From the NCBI GenBank assembly GCA_964507445.1, contig CAZDQF010000002.1, forward strand, positions 248,001 through 312,000: 64,000 nt of DNA, read 5' to 3'. The notes under the pieces were generated by a model that saw only the letters and a program-made list of their open reading frames with translations, was not told where the DNA came from and did no database searches. Source of the stretch: GCA-2683135 sp964507445 (GTDB taxonomy: Bacteria > Planctomycetota > GCA-002687715). Shown in pieces: positions 50,936 through 59,962 of the stretch. The translations under genes were made by a program, and so were the position numbers. Positions within the stretch are counted from its first letter, which is position 1. Each line of letters begins with the position of its first letter.

Positions 50936-51573
50936 GACCGGGATCACAGAACGGCATGACGTTGGTAGAGGTGGTGGTCGCCACGGTGGCGTTCATGACC
51001 GTCCTGGCGTCCATCCTGGGCGCCCTGGAGACCGGGGCGCAGACCGTCGAGGTGACCACCGTGCCCAACGACCTGGACCGCAAAGCCCAGCGGGTGGTGC
51101 GGCGCATGGCGAACGAGCTCATGCTGGCCGGGAGCGGCACGCTCCTGCCGGTGCCGCAGCCTCCACTTGGCTCCTCGTCGCTGTCCTTTCAGCGGACCCA
51201 GGGCTGGTCCAGCGGCGCCGTCGCCTGGGGGCCCGTCACCTCCATCGGCGTCGAGGACGACCCGCAGGACCCGCCGGACGGTCTGGACAACGACGGTGAC
51301 GGCGTCGTCGACGAGATGCGCCTGGTGTGGCGACGCGACGTCGGTGGCCCCGCTGAGATCAGCGAGGTCTGGGTAGAGGACGTGCGTCGTTGGATGTCCG
51401 GCGAGACACCGAACGGTCAGGACGACAACGGCAACGGATTGGTTGACGAGGCCGGCATGAGCTTCGCCCTGGAAGACTCGGTCCTCGTCATACGGCTGTG
51501 TCTCGAGCGTCGTGGGCTGGATCAGCGGACGGTCACACGGACCGTCGAGCACGCGTTGAAGTTGCGGAACTGA
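50932..51573 (+). CDS. Second prepilin-like protein (GspJ/PilW-type)
   Basis: A 213-residue protein starting at GTG 50932, overlapping the previous stop by 4 bases. The prepilin signature QNGMTLVEVVVATVAFMTVL has Gly before the cleavage site and Glu at mature position 5. Two Asp-rich loops follow (DGLDNDGDGVVDEMRLVWR and NGQDDNGNGLVDEAGMSF), which look like calcium-binding EF-loop or dockerin-like segments. It probably forms the tip of a pseudopilus with its neighbour. A gap of 26 bases precedes the next gene. Confidence 0.85.
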   Translation: MRPGSQNGMTLVEVVVATVAFMTVLASILGALETGAQTVEVTTVPNDLDRKAQRVVRRMANELMLAGSGTLLPVPQPPLGSSSLSFQRTQGWSSGAVAWGPVTSIGVEDDPQDPPDGLDNDGDGVVDEMRLVWRRDVGGPAEISEVWVEDVRRWMSGETPNGQDDNGNGLVDEAGMSFALEDSVLVIRLCLERRGLDQRTVTRTVEHALKLRN

Positions 51574-51599
51574 GGTGATTGGCGCAAGGAGTGACGTGA

Positions 51600-53018
51600 A
51601 TGAATGACCTGAAGAACCGCAAGGCCGAGCGCGGCGCCGCGCTCTACTTCGCCCTGGTGATAGGCGTCTCGCTCATGGGCATGGCGACTGTCATGGTGAG
51701 CGTCAGCACCACCACGACGCAAGAGAACGAGACCGCCCGCAAGCACGTGGTGAGGCTCGATATCGCGGAGTCCGCGGTGCGTCGGGCGATCTTCGATCTG
51801 AACAACGGCGGGTCCGGGACCATCGGTTCGGCGGCGTCGCCGCTGAGCTTCGGCGGAGGCGCTCACTGGGCGTCGGCTACGGACAACGGTGACGGTACCC
51901 ACACGGTGGTGGCTCGCGGCACCTACGCTCGTGGCCAGCGAGCCGTGGAGGCGGTCGTCCAGGAGGTGGGCGGCATGTTCCACCATGCGGTGTTCGCCGG
52001 GAACGAGTCCGGTGACGCGTCCTACGACCTGGACTTCGGCGGCTCCGGCAACCAGGCGGATCAGGTGATCGGCGACGTGTACAGCGGCAACGACATCCGG
52101 ATTTCGGGCGACGCCTCCATCACCGGCGAGGCGAGAGCTTCGGGGAGCATCCATGGGATGTCCGGTTACGAAGGGGTCACCCAGCCCATCCCCCAGATCG
52201 CGGCCATGAACTACGAGGTCAACCACGACGTCAACGTGGCCCAGGAGTTCTCTGAATCGGGGTCTTTCCGCTACGACAGCGCAGGCGGTTACGCCTGGCA
52301 GGTCCCGGAGCACATGGAGAGCCACATCTTCCGCAAGAACCCGACGGACCGCTACACCGAGTACTCGGCCACGGCGAAGGACGACTTCTTCCTGGAAGAC
52401 CCCTATGAGCGGGTGTACTCAGACCCGTACCAGAACGGGTCCAGCGCCTATCAAGCCACCCTCACGGGCGGCGGCAACCCAGGCCCGAACGGGTCCTCCC
52501 GGGTGGTGTTCATCGACGGCAACCTCTGGGTCCACAACAAGCGGACCTATTCCCTCCAGCTCAAGTACGGAGGCAGCGGCGGCACCCGCGTTACGTTCGT
52601 GGTCAAGGGCAACGTCTACATCTCGGACAACCTGTTCGTCCACGGCGGCAACGACTCGGGGATCGCCATCATCGCCATGAAGGACGCGGCCGTTGCAGAC
52701 TCGGGGAACGTCTACTTCGGTGACCCGGTGTTCGGGACGCTGCAGCAGATGAACGCCTTCCTCTACGCAGAGAACAACTTCTACGACAACAACCTGGACG
52801 CCGTGGGCTCTGCCATGGTCGAGGTCAACGGCATGATGTCCGCTGGCAACCACGTGAACATCAATCGGACCTGGTCCAACGGACAGCATTCCAAGCTGAC
52901 GGTCCAGTTCGACGACCGCATCAAGAACGGCACCCTGGACCTCCCGGGGTTGCCACAGAGCTCCTCCGGTGGAGGAGCGTCCTACGTGGTCGTCTCTTGG
53001 CGGGAGATCGCTCAATGA
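51600..53018 (+). CDS. PilX-like minor pilus assembly protein
   Basis: A 472-residue protein with an N-terminal membrane helix in a PilX-type context: ERGAALYFALVIGVSLMGMA followed by TVMVSVSTTTTQENETARKH. The rest is beta-rich and looks like a bactofilin/right-handed-helix-like repeat region (VYSGNDIRISGDASITGEAR, VVKGNVYISDNLFVHGGNDS, VEVNGMMSAGNHVNINRTWS). In other bacteria such proteins sit next to pseudopilins, as here. A secreted surface fibre component is likely. The stop overlaps the next gene (ATGA). ATG 51600 has AAGGAG about 10 bases upstream. Confidence 0.8.
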   Translation: MNDLKNRKAERGAALYFALVIGVSLMGMATVMVSVSTTTTQENETARKHVVRLDIAESAVRRAIFDLNNGGSGTIGSAASPLSFGGGAHWASATDNGDGTHTVVARGTYARGQRAVEAVVQEVGGMFHHAVFAGNESGDASYDLDFGGSGNQADQVIGDVYSGNDIRISGDASITGEARASGSIHGMSGYEGVTQPIPQIAAMNYEVNHDVNVAQEFSESGSFRYDSAGGYAWQVPEHMESHIFRKNPTDRYTEYSATAKDDFFLEDPYERVYSDPYQNGSSAYQATLTGGGNPGPNGSSRVVFIDGNLWVHNKRTYSLQLKYGGSGGTRVTFVVKGNVYISDNLFVHGGNDSGIAIIAMKDAAVADSGNVYFGDPVFGTLQQMNAFLYAENNFYDNNLDAVGSAMVEVNGMMSAGNHVNINRTWSNGQHSKLTVQFDDRIKNGTLDLPGLPQSSSGGGASYVVVSWREIAQ

Positions 53019-54301
53019 ACCGCTCCATGTTGATCTCGCTGCTCCTCGTGACCCAGGTCCTGGGACAGGGCGCGGAAGGCCCCGATGAGGAAGCGCCTCC
53101 GCCGTTGTCCGAGGGCCTGTCCCAGCTCGTCGAGGCGTTGCGAGCTGACCCCCAGGAACGCAAGGGCGCCATGAGAGAGCTCGTGGCCCGCGGAGAGTCG
53201 ATCATCCCGGATCTGTTCGCCGGTCTCGGCCCCGCCAGCCCGTTGCACGAATCGGAACGGCGGCAACTGGAGGCGCTCCTGGCGCGCTTCGGTGCGGCCT
53301 CCGTGTACGGATTCCTGGGCGCGGCCCTCGGCGAGGAGCCGGATCTGGAGATACGTATGAGGACCCTGAGGATCGTCGGCGTCGTCGGCGGTCGCGGGTC
53401 CTGGAGTGTGCTGAAGCGCGCCCTCACCGGCCTGCATCCCCACGCCCTGCGCAGCGCCACCGTGACCGGGAACATCCAGGTGGCCATCACCCGCGCCATC
53501 TCCTCAGATCGCAGCGCCCCCGGTTCCATCGCCGCGGATTGGCCGAAGCTGCCAACGGCCTGGCACCCCGCCATCCTCAAAGCCCTGAGTCAGGCTGGTA
53601 CACGGGACGCGATCCGTCTCCTGGTGCGGCTCGTGGATCGGGCGGAGGCCGGCCGGGTCGGCGTCCTGGCGGCTCTGACTCGCGCGCCGTTGCTGGCACT
53701 CGACCAGCTGGACCCCCACTCCTGGAGCAGCCTCTGCGTCGGCCTCCGGGACCCCGACTCCGAGGTCCGTTATCGCACCGCTCAACTGGTGGCCCGTGGA
53801 CATTGGGTCGATTCCTTCGTCGACCTGATGGCGTTGCTGGAGGATGAGGATCAGAGGGTGCGCCGGGTTGCCCTGGCAGCGGCCCAGCGCATGAGCGGCG
53901 TCCGGATCGGCGTGGTGCCGTCACGGTGGAGCGACTGGTACGAGCAGGAGTCGGCCTGGCGGGATGGACGGCTGGAGCAGGAGGTGGCGCTCCTCGGCTC
54001 CGACGACCCACGGGTCGTGTGCGGAGCGCTCCGCACCCTGGCGGGGCATCGCCTGTTCCGGGACGTCGTGCTCCCGGACGTGCTCGAGGTCCTGACTCAT
54101 GAAGATGATCGGGTTCGTGCAGCGGCTTGCGGCGCTCTGGCGGCGTTGGGCGCACCCCACGCCGGTCATGACCTGGTCGAGCTGCTGGAGGACCGTGAGG
54201 TGGATGTCCGCAACGCGGCCCTGACCGCCCTGCGGGCGGTCACCGGAATGACCTACGGCGCAGACCGGGACACCTGGAAGGCGGCCCTGCGGCGCACCTG
54301 A
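53015..54301 (+). CDS. HEAT-repeat exported protein of pilus group
   Basis: A 428-residue protein with signal peptide SMLISLLLVTQVLGQGAEG. HEAT/PBS-lyase-type repeats run through most of it: DPDSEVRYRTAQLVARGHWV, DEDQRVRRVALAAAQRMSGV, SDDPRVVCGALRTLAGHRLF, HEDDRVRAAACGALAALGAP and DREVDVRNAALTALRAVTGM. These pack into a curved scaffold for protein binding. It overlaps the PilX-like gene by 4 bases, so it probably acts in the same pilus or secretion assembly, but the partner is not known. ATG 53015 was chosen for the signal peptide and overlap. Confidence 0.85.
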   Translation: MNRSMLISLLLVTQVLGQGAEGPDEEAPPPLSEGLSQLVEALRADPQERKGAMRELVARGESIIPDLFAGLGPASPLHESERRQLEALLARFGAASVYGFLGAALGEEPDLEIRMRTLRIVGVVGGRGSWSVLKRALTGLHPHALRSATVTGNIQVAITRAISSDRSAPGSIAADWPKLPTAWHPAILKALSQAGTRDAIRLLVRLVDRAEAGRVGVLAALTRAPLLALDQLDPHSWSSLCVGLRDPDSEVRYRTAQLVARGHWVDSFVDLMALLEDEDQRVRRVALAAAQRMSGVRIGVVPSRWSDWYEQESAWRDGRLEQEVALLGSDDPRVVCGALRTLAGHRLFRDVVLPDVLEVLTHEDDRVRAAACGALAALGAPHAGHDLVELLEDREVDVRNAALTALRAVTGMTYGADRDTWKAALRRT

Positions 54302-54366
54302 GCGCGATCTCCGTTACGTAACCGACCAGGCGTTAGAATCGCGGCTTCGCTTATCCGGAGCTGCCC

Positions 54367-55908
54367 ATGATCCGCCTCCTGTGCTCGTTGTGTTGTTGTC
54401 TCATGGTCGTCTCGTTGCCCGGTCAGAAGGCGGCGCCATGCCCGGATCGCGGTCCTGATGAAGGCACGGGACCGTTCAAGCGCATGGTCATCCGCGGCGC
54501 GACCCTCATCGACGGCACGGGCGCGCCCCCTCGGGGACCGGTGAACATCGTGATCTCCGGCAACCGCATCACGCGGATCGGGAGCGGGGCCGTGCCCAAG
54601 CCGGACAAGGTGATCGACGCTCGCGGTATGTACGTGCTGCCGGGCTTCGTCGACATGCACGGGCACACGGGGGGCACCAGGAAGGCCCCCGACGTCAGCT
54701 ACTGTTACAAGCTCTGGTTGGGACACGGGGTGACGACGGTGCGCGGTGTGCCTCTCGGGCGGCACCAGTGGGTGGAGCACGAGCGTCGCCGATCCGCGCT
54801 CAACGAGATCGCGGCGCCACGGATCTTCAATTACCAGCGGCCCGGTGGCGTCCACGATCCGGAGGGTGCCCGGAAGTGGGTTCAGGAGATGGCGGCCAAG
54901 GGGATCGACGGGCTCAAGCTGGGTGCCTACGAGCCTCCGGTCATGGCGGCGCTCATCGACGAAGCGCACAAGCACGGTTTGGGGACCGTGGCCCATCTGG
55001 GACAGACCGGGGTCGCCCAGATGAACGCTCTGGACGCCACCCGGCTCGGTCTCGACAGCGTCACCCACTTCTACGGTCACTTCGAGGCGCTGCTCAAGGA
55101 CCACACGGTCCAGCCCTGGCCGGCGGATCACAACCACGGCAACGAGTACGACCGGTTCTCCCAGGTGGCGCGGTTGTGGGACAAGATCCACCCGCCGGGC
55201 AGCGTGAAGTGGAAGGCCTACCTGCGAGACCAGCTCGCCCTGGGGACGGTGTTCGACCCCACCATGACCATCTACAGCGCCAACCGGGATGTGATGCGGA
55301 ACCGGGCGGCCGAGTGGCACGAGGAGTACACCCTGCCGTCCATGCATGACTTCTTCACCCCGTCCAAGCGCTCCCACGGCTCTTACTTCTTCCGCTGGAG
55401 CACGGCGGATGAGATCGCCTGGAAGAACTTCTTCCGGGTCTGGATGCAGCTCATCAACGACTACAAGGCCATGGGGGGGCGGATCACCACCGGTTCGGAC
55501 CCGGGCTTCATCTATGACATCTGGGGCTTCAACTACATAGAAGAACTGGAGATGCTCCAGGAGGCGGGGCTCCATCCGTTGGAGGTGATCCGGTGCGCCA
55601 CCATGAACGGGGCCCTGACCCTCATGGAGCCCAAGGGCAAGCCCATCGAGTTCGGCGTGGTCAAGCGCGGGATGCTCGCCGACCTGGTGATCTGTCCCGA
55701 GAACCCCCTGGCTGACTTCAAGACGCTGTTCGGGACCGGCGTCCTGCGACTCGATGAGGAGACCGGTGAGCCGGTGCGACGCGGCGGGGTGCGTTGGACC
55801 GTCAAGGACGGCATCGTCTATGACGCGCCGCGGCTGCTCGCCGACGTGCGGGAGATGGTCGCTGAACAGAAGCGGGAGCGGGCGTCGAAGGCCGAGGAGG
55901 GCCGGTAG
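54367..55908 (+). CDS. Exported amidohydrolase
   Basis: A 513-residue metal-dependent hydrolase. The leader LLCSLCCCLMVVSLPGQ is followed by the TIM-barrel family pattern: VIRGATLIDGTGAPPRGPVN, LPGFVDMHGHTGG with the HxH metal ligands, AHLGQTGVAQMNALDATRLG, DSVTHFYGHFEALLKDH, ITTGSDPGF with the metal Asp, and KRGMLADLVICPENPLADF. It may cleave C-N bonds of a peptide or cyclic amide; the substrate is unknown. A TAGAAT element ends 27 bases before ATG 54367 and CCGGAG lies about 7 bases before it. Its stop is 27 bases from the convergent RidA-like gene. Confidence 0.9.
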   Translation: MIRLLCSLCCCLMVVSLPGQKAAPCPDRGPDEGTGPFKRMVIRGATLIDGTGAPPRGPVNIVISGNRITRIGSGAVPKPDKVIDARGMYVLPGFVDMHGHTGGTRKAPDVSYCYKLWLGHGVTTVRGVPLGRHQWVEHERRRSALNEIAAPRIFNYQRPGGVHDPEGARKWVQEMAAKGIDGLKLGAYEPPVMAALIDEAHKHGLGTVAHLGQTGVAQMNALDATRLGLDSVTHFYGHFEALLKDHTVQPWPADHNHGNEYDRFSQVARLWDKIHPPGSVKWKAYLRDQLALGTVFDPTMTIYSANRDVMRNRAAEWHEEYTLPSMHDFFTPSKRSHGSYFFRWSTADEIAWKNFFRVWMQLINDYKAMGGRITTGSDPGFIYDIWGFNYIEELEMLQEAGLHPLEVIRCATMNGALTLMEPKGKPIEFGVVKRGMLADLVICPENPLADFKTLFGTGVLRLDEETGEPVRRGGVRWTVKDGIVYDAPRLLADVREMVAEQKRERASKAEEGR

Positions 55909-55934
55909 TCAGGCCGTGTCTCGTCGCGCGGCGG

Positions 55935-56333
55935 TCAGCGACTGGCGATGACCTGCACCTCGACCCTGGCGCCTCCGGGCAACGCGGCGACTGCCACGCA
56001 GGCTCGAGCGGGGTAGGGGGCAGGCATGACCCGGCCATAGACCTCGTTGAAGGGGCCGTAAAGGTCCATGTCCGTGAGGAACACCGTGGCGGTGACCACA
56101 TCGCCCAGGCCAAGTCCGTGGCGTCGGAGTTGAGCCTCCACCTTGCGCAGGGCGCCCTCCGCCTCATTGGCGAAGTCCGTGGCGGGGGCGATCTGTCCAG
56201 CGACGAACACCATGCCGCGGGCGCTGACCGAGGCTGAGTAGGGCCCGAGGGCTCCCTCCGCCTTCAGGTGTTGAGGGTGCGGGCTCGAGCAACCGGCCAG
56301 CGTGATAACGACCAACCATGCCATGCGGTTCAT
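55935..56333 (-). CDS. RidA/YjgF-family lipoprotein
   Basis: A 132-residue protein made of a lipoprotein leader (MAWLVVITLAGC, lipobox Cys 15) and a complete RidA fold: GPYSASVSARGMVFVAGQIA, GLGDVVTATVFLTDMDLYGP, YPARACVAVAALPGGARVEV, in which the conserved Arg and Glu of the active site appear. RidA proteins deaminate reactive enamine/imine intermediates in the cytoplasm, so an exported lipoprotein form is unusual. A TACCAT element lies 6 bases before ATG 56333. It is followed downstream by the convergent amidohydrolase. Confidence 0.88.
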   Translation of the reverse strand: MNRMAWLVVITLAGCSSPHPQHLKAEGALGPYSASVSARGMVFVAGQIAPATDFANEAEGALRKVEAQLRRHGLGLGDVVTATVFLTDMDLYGPFNEVYGRVMPAPYPARACVAVAALPGGARVEVQVIASR

Positions 56334-56339
56334 GACCGC

Positions 56340-56345
56340 ATGGTA
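56340..56345 (-). promoter_or_regulatory. Putative -10 element for leaderless start at 56333
   Basis: TACCAT on the minus strand lies 6 bases before ATG 56333. Confidence 0.4.
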
Positions 56346-56367
56346 GCGGCTCCCGCTCGGGTCCGGG

Positions 56368-59229
56368 TCACTTGCCGTTGCTGCCCGACTCCACGACCCG
56401 CGGTTGCGAGGGCGTCTTGTTGAGGTTCTTGCCTCGCTCCGGGTGCTTGATCCACATGTCGAGCCACTCCGCCCAGCGTGCCCACAGGTCCAGCACGGTC
56501 TCACGGGCTCTCGGACCGTGTCCCTCGTAGGGGTACTGGTAGAGAGACACCGGCCGTCCGAGACCGTTGAGGGCCTGGAACATGCGCGGAGCGTGGATGG
56601 GGAAGGTGCCCGTGTTGGCGTCATCCATGCCGTGGTACATGAGCAGCGCGCCGTTGAACTGGTTCGCCCACAGCAGGGGCGACATGGCCAGGTAGGTCTC
56701 GCGCGCGTCCCAGATGTGCCGACGCTCGGACTGGAACGACATGGGGGTGAGGGTGCGGTTGTAGTTGCCGTCACCGGCGATGCCGGCCTTGAAGAACGGG
56801 GTGTGGACCATGGCGTTGGCGGTGCTGAAGGCGCCGTAGCTGTGTCCTCCCAGGGCGAGCCGGTCGCGGTCGATGATGCTCTTCTTGTCCAGGGCGTCGA
56901 TCACCGCCCACAGGTTGTTGCGGAGGTCCGCGACGTAGTTGTCGTTGGGGCGACCCTCCGGACCGATGATGGGGCAGTCCGGCTCAACCACCACATAACC
57001 GAGCATCGTCATGAGCTGCATGGAGCGCGTCCGCATCATGGGGAAGCGGTTGGGGTCGGGCTTCCGCACGCGTTCGTCGTATTGCTTCTGGCTGGTGAAC
57101 TCGCGCGGGTAGAACCAGAACAGGGCCGGCAGCTTCTCACCGTGGTCCGGGGGTATGGTCACCTTGACCCAGAACTTGAACCCGTCTACGCGCGTCACCT
57201 GGAAGCGCTCTCGTTTCGCGGCGGTGACCCGCGGCGCCGGGTCCTGGTTGTGAGTCACCTGGCGTTGCTGGCCCGACTCGGTGTCCCGGATCCAGGAGTT
57301 GGGGACTTCCGTGCCGGTCTCCCTGCCGATAACGACCTGCTTGAGGTCATCGTCCAGGATGGCCTGAATCGACTCGTTGGCGTCCTCCGCCGCCGTCCAG
57401 ATCCGCTTCGACTCACCGGTCCCCAGCTCTATGCGATCCACCGTGCCGCGGGGTGATCCGGGTTCGCCCTCCTTCTTCTCCAGGGTGCCGCGCATGTAGA
57501 CGGCGGTTCCGTCCGTGGACATCCGGACCACGGTTCCTCCACGTGCGCCCGTCTTCGTCATCAGCCCACGGCCGCCGCCGCGGCTGCCTCGCTGGCCCCG
57601 GCGTCGGTTCGAGCTCCCGCCCTCCCCGCTGCCGCGCTTGCGCTCGTGGATCTTGATGTGCTTGTCCTTCTCCTTCAGGTTGACGGCGAAGGTCTTGACC
57701 ACGTCGTCCTTGGACGCGGTGACGAAGATGGTCTGGCCGTCTTCGGAGTACTGCACGCTCTGGATCGGCCCGTCATGTTCCCAGACTACCTCGGCGCTCT
57801 TGTCGTCGAACGGCGGGCGCCACTGCATGAGCCGGTCCTTGCGCTGCTTCTGAGATTGTTCGGCGCTGTCGCTGTCGCCGCGCCCACCGCGAGGCCCGCG
57901 CCCACCGCGGGGCCCGCGTCCGCCACGACCGCGGCGCCGACCGGGTCGATCTCCGTCGGCCTTGGTGTCGGCCTTGGTGTCGGTCTTGGTGTCGGTCTTG
58001 GTGTCGGTCTTGGTGTCGGTCTTGGTGTCGGTCTTGGCGTCGGTCTTGGCGTCGGTCTTGGCGTCGGTCTTGGTGTCGGTCTTGGTGTCGGTCTTGGTGT
58101 CCGACTTGGCGTCCGACTTGGGCTTCTCAGGCTTCGGTGCCGGGACCTGTTCCAGGTAGGTCATCCCTTCACCGTCCGGGCGCCAGCCCAGGGAGCGTTT
58201 GCCCTTGGCAGAACCGGTGGCTTCGCCACCGAACCGGCCCCTTGGGGATGAAGACGTCGCGCCTCGCTTCTGCAAGTCTCGGAGCTTGCGCTCGTTCAAC
58301 ACCGTCAAGACATTGCCGGACTCGTCCCAGATCTCCTCCCGAGTGGCGAAGCTCCGCTGCGGGACGAAGTAGGAGAACGGCTTCTGCATGGTCGTGACGC
58401 GGAAGTGCTTGCCACTCGGGTCTGCGTCGAAGCTCGTGATCATGGCGGGCTTGCCCACGGCCTTGCGTTCGCCGTTGGCGACCGTGACGACGGTCAACTG
58501 ACCCGTGGAGAGGTGCTCCAGCAGGCGCTTGTCGTGGGGTGTCTTGAGCAGGAACCGGTAGGTTCGCGTCGGTGTGGGTCCTTCGTGGGAGACCCATACC
58601 CGGGGTTGCTGTGCCACCGGGTCCGGAGCGGGCATGGGACCACGGTCATCCGGGACGAGTACGCAGATGATGCGCGTGCTGTCGCTGGACCACTCCAGGT
58701 TGGAGGTGAGGCAGGCGTTGACGGGGACATCCGTGGCCTGTCGAGACTGACCGTCCGCCGTGTCCGCGATGTAGACGTGACTGCCGTCCTCGTGATGACC
58801 GAGGAACGCGATGTGCTTCCCATCTGGCGACCATCTGGCATTGCTGACCGTGATGCCATCCGGCACCTGGACGGGAGTCCGGGCGCCCGACTTCCAGGAC
58901 ATGAGATCGAAGCCCGTGGTCGTCCCCATGGTGGTGCTTCGGCTCCGGTTGGCCACGTGGTCCAACGCCGTCTCACCGAGGTTCACATATGGCCGTGCCA
59001 CCGCTGACAGCGGCGGCATGCCCATGCTCTTGGGGACCAGGAAGTGCTCCCCGTCGGGACCCAGGTTGCTGAGTGACTCCCGGTTGCTCATGGCATCCGA
59101 GACCAGCACGTCAGCGATGACCTCCGGAGGTGTGAGGTAGTCCTCGTTTCCGATCACCACGCTCTGGGCGGTGACGTTGGTTGCAGAAAGGACGGCGACG
59201 GCGAACAGCAGGGTGCATGGCCTCGACAT
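56368..59229 (-). CDS. S9-family (prolyl oligopeptidase-like) peptidase with Lys/Thr/Asp repeat insert
   Basis: A 953-residue exported protein (leader TLLFAVAVLSATNVTAQ). An N-terminal WD40/PD40 propeller (WSPDGKHIAFLGHHEDGSH) is followed by the alpha/beta-hydrolase domain with LALGGHSYGAFSTANAM (Ser), MYHGMDDANTGTFPI (Asp) and YPYEGHGPRARETVLD (His), the S9 triad. A highly charged insert lies between: a KTDT/KTDA repeat encoded at 57961-58116 and an Arg/Gly-rich stretch (GRRRGRGGRGPRGGRGPRGG). The insert is probably disordered. ATG 59229 follows GGAGGAG by 8 bases; GTG 59238 is also in frame. Confidence 0.92.
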   Translation of the reverse strand: MSRPCTLLFAVAVLSATNVTAQSVVIGNEDYLTPPEVIADVLVSDAMSNRESLSNLGPDGEHFLVPKSMGMPPLSAVARPYVNLGETALDHVANRSRSTTMGTTTGFDLMSWKSGARTPVQVPDGITVSNARWSPDGKHIAFLGHHEDGSHVYIADTADGQSRQATDVPVNACLTSNLEWSSDSTRIICVLVPDDRGPMPAPDPVAQQPRVWVSHEGPTPTRTYRFLLKTPHDKRLLEHLSTGQLTVVTVANGERKAVGKPAMITSFDADPSGKHFRVTTMQKPFSYFVPQRSFATREEIWDESGNVLTVLNERKLRDLQKRGATSSSPRGRFGGEATGSAKGKRSLGWRPDGEGMTYLEQVPAPKPEKPKSDAKSDTKTDTKTDTKTDAKTDAKTDAKTDTKTDTKTDTKTDTKTDTKADTKADGDRPGRRRGRGGRGPRGGRGPRGGRGDSDSAEQSQKQRKDRLMQWRPPFDDKSAEVVWEHDGPIQSVQYSEDGQTIFVTASKDDVVKTFAVNLKEKDKHIKIHERKRGSGEGGSSNRRRGQRGSRGGGRGLMTKTGARGGTVVRMSTDGTAVYMRGTLEKKEGEPGSPRGTVDRIELGTGESKRIWTAAEDANESIQAILDDDLKQVVIGRETGTEVPNSWIRDTESGQQRQVTHNQDPAPRVTAAKRERFQVTRVDGFKFWVKVTIPPDHGEKLPALFWFYPREFTSQKQYDERVRKPDPNRFPMMRTRSMQLMTMLGYVVVEPDCPIIGPEGRPNDNYVADLRNNLWAVIDALDKKSIIDRDRLALGGHSYGAFSTANAMVHTPFFKAGIAGDGNYNRTLTPMSFQSERRHIWDARETYLAMSPLLWANQFNGALLMYHGMDDANTGTFPIHAPRMFQALNGLGRPVSLYQYPYEGHGPRARETVLDLWARWAEWLDMWIKHPERGKNLNKTPSQPRVVESGSNGK
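57961..58116 (-). repeat. 12-bp tandem repeat inside S9 peptidase gene
   Basis: About 13 copies of a 12-bp unit (read on the plus strand as CTTGGTGTCGGT with C/T variants) encode Lys-Thr-Asp-Thr/Ala on the minus strand. Being in units of 12, expansion or loss keeps the frame, so length could vary between strains. Confidence 0.95.
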
Positions 59230-59439
59230 GGCGAACACTCCTCCGTGGGGACGTTGGGAAGCATGCGATGCTGGTCCGGGTCAGCGGACCGAGCTTCCCA
59301 AGGTATCAGGTGCGGCGAGCCTGCGCTCGGCGCAGCCGCGGGTTTCGAACTGCGGGGTTCTTATCGGAGCCCAGGGGTCCGCGGCGCCAGCCTCATTTCT
59401 CGCCTTCGAGGGTTGTCGCGGAATACGACAGCCCCCGGC

Positions 59440-59916
59440 TCAGGCCCCGCCTGCGTCCGCCTCCGGATCGGGCGGCAGGTGCCTGAAGTAGAGCCGTCGA
59501 ACGAGGGTGAGGCAGCACTTCCCGTCCGGGGTGCTGGTCTGACAGGAAGCGTCCGGCCCCTCGGCCTTCTTCATGAGCTCGCGGATCCGCAGCGGGTCTC
59601 TTCGACCTGCGTCTTCGATGACGTCTTCGCGGCTCAGGCCGAAGCATGGGCAGAGCGGCCCGGAGGGGTCCTTCGGCCATGTCGGAGAGGACAGTCGGGA
59701 GGCTGGGATGGAGGCGCCCCACGGATCGAAGTAGGCGACCTCGCAGTTGGGGTCGTCGCAGTACAGGACCTCGTCCGAGAGCCGGGCAGCGTCCGCTTCG
59801 GGGACCTGCGCGCCCAGGGTCGTGAGAGCGACGGACACGCCCGGACCACCACACCCGTCTGGTTCCGGGCACCTGGGCTGACGGTCGTTGTCTTCCTTGA
59901 CGAAGGCCTTGTTCAC
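59440..59916 (-). CDS. CopZ-family Cys-rich metallochaperone-like protein
   Basis: A 158-residue Cys-rich protein. CPEPDGCGGPGVSV, VLYCDDPNCEVAYFDPWGAS, LCPCFGLSREDVIEDAG and SCQTSTPDGKCCLTL give the Cys spacing of the [2Fe-2S]/zinc domain of CopZ-type copper chaperones. The heavy-metal-associated domain usually fused to it is absent, so this is the stand-alone form. It may bind Fe-S or a metal and act in copper handling or redox. GTG 59916 follows a TAGAAC element by 6 bases. The next gene in the same direction starts 1075 bases upstream and its stop is 46 bases away. Confidence 0.75.
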   Translation of the reverse strand: MNKAFVKEDNDRQPRCPEPDGCGGPGVSVALTTLGAQVPEADAARLSDEVLYCDDPNCEVAYFDPWGASIPASRLSSPTWPKDPSGPLCPCFGLSREDVIEDAGRRDPLRIRELMKKAEGPDASCQTSTPDGKCCLTLVRRLYFRHLPPDPEADAGGA

Positions 59917-59922
59917 GTCGCG

Positions 59923-59928
59923 GTTCTA
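59923..59928 (-). promoter_or_regulatory. Putative -10 element for leaderless start at 59916
   Basis: TAGAAC on the minus strand lies 6 bases before GTG 59916. It deviates from TAnnnT at the last base. Confidence 0.3.
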
Positions 59929-59962
59929 CCTGTCATGCGAGGGTCCCAGGCGTCGGGCGGGG

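Noticed and set aside
57961..58116. Short tandem repeats as a CRISPR array
   Set aside because: The units are 12 bp, directly adjacent with no spacers, and lie inside a coding frame.
57646..58251. Plus-strand frame with Gly-Val-Gly-Leu repeats
   Set aside because: It is the antisense reading of the 12-bp repeat inside the S9 peptidase gene.
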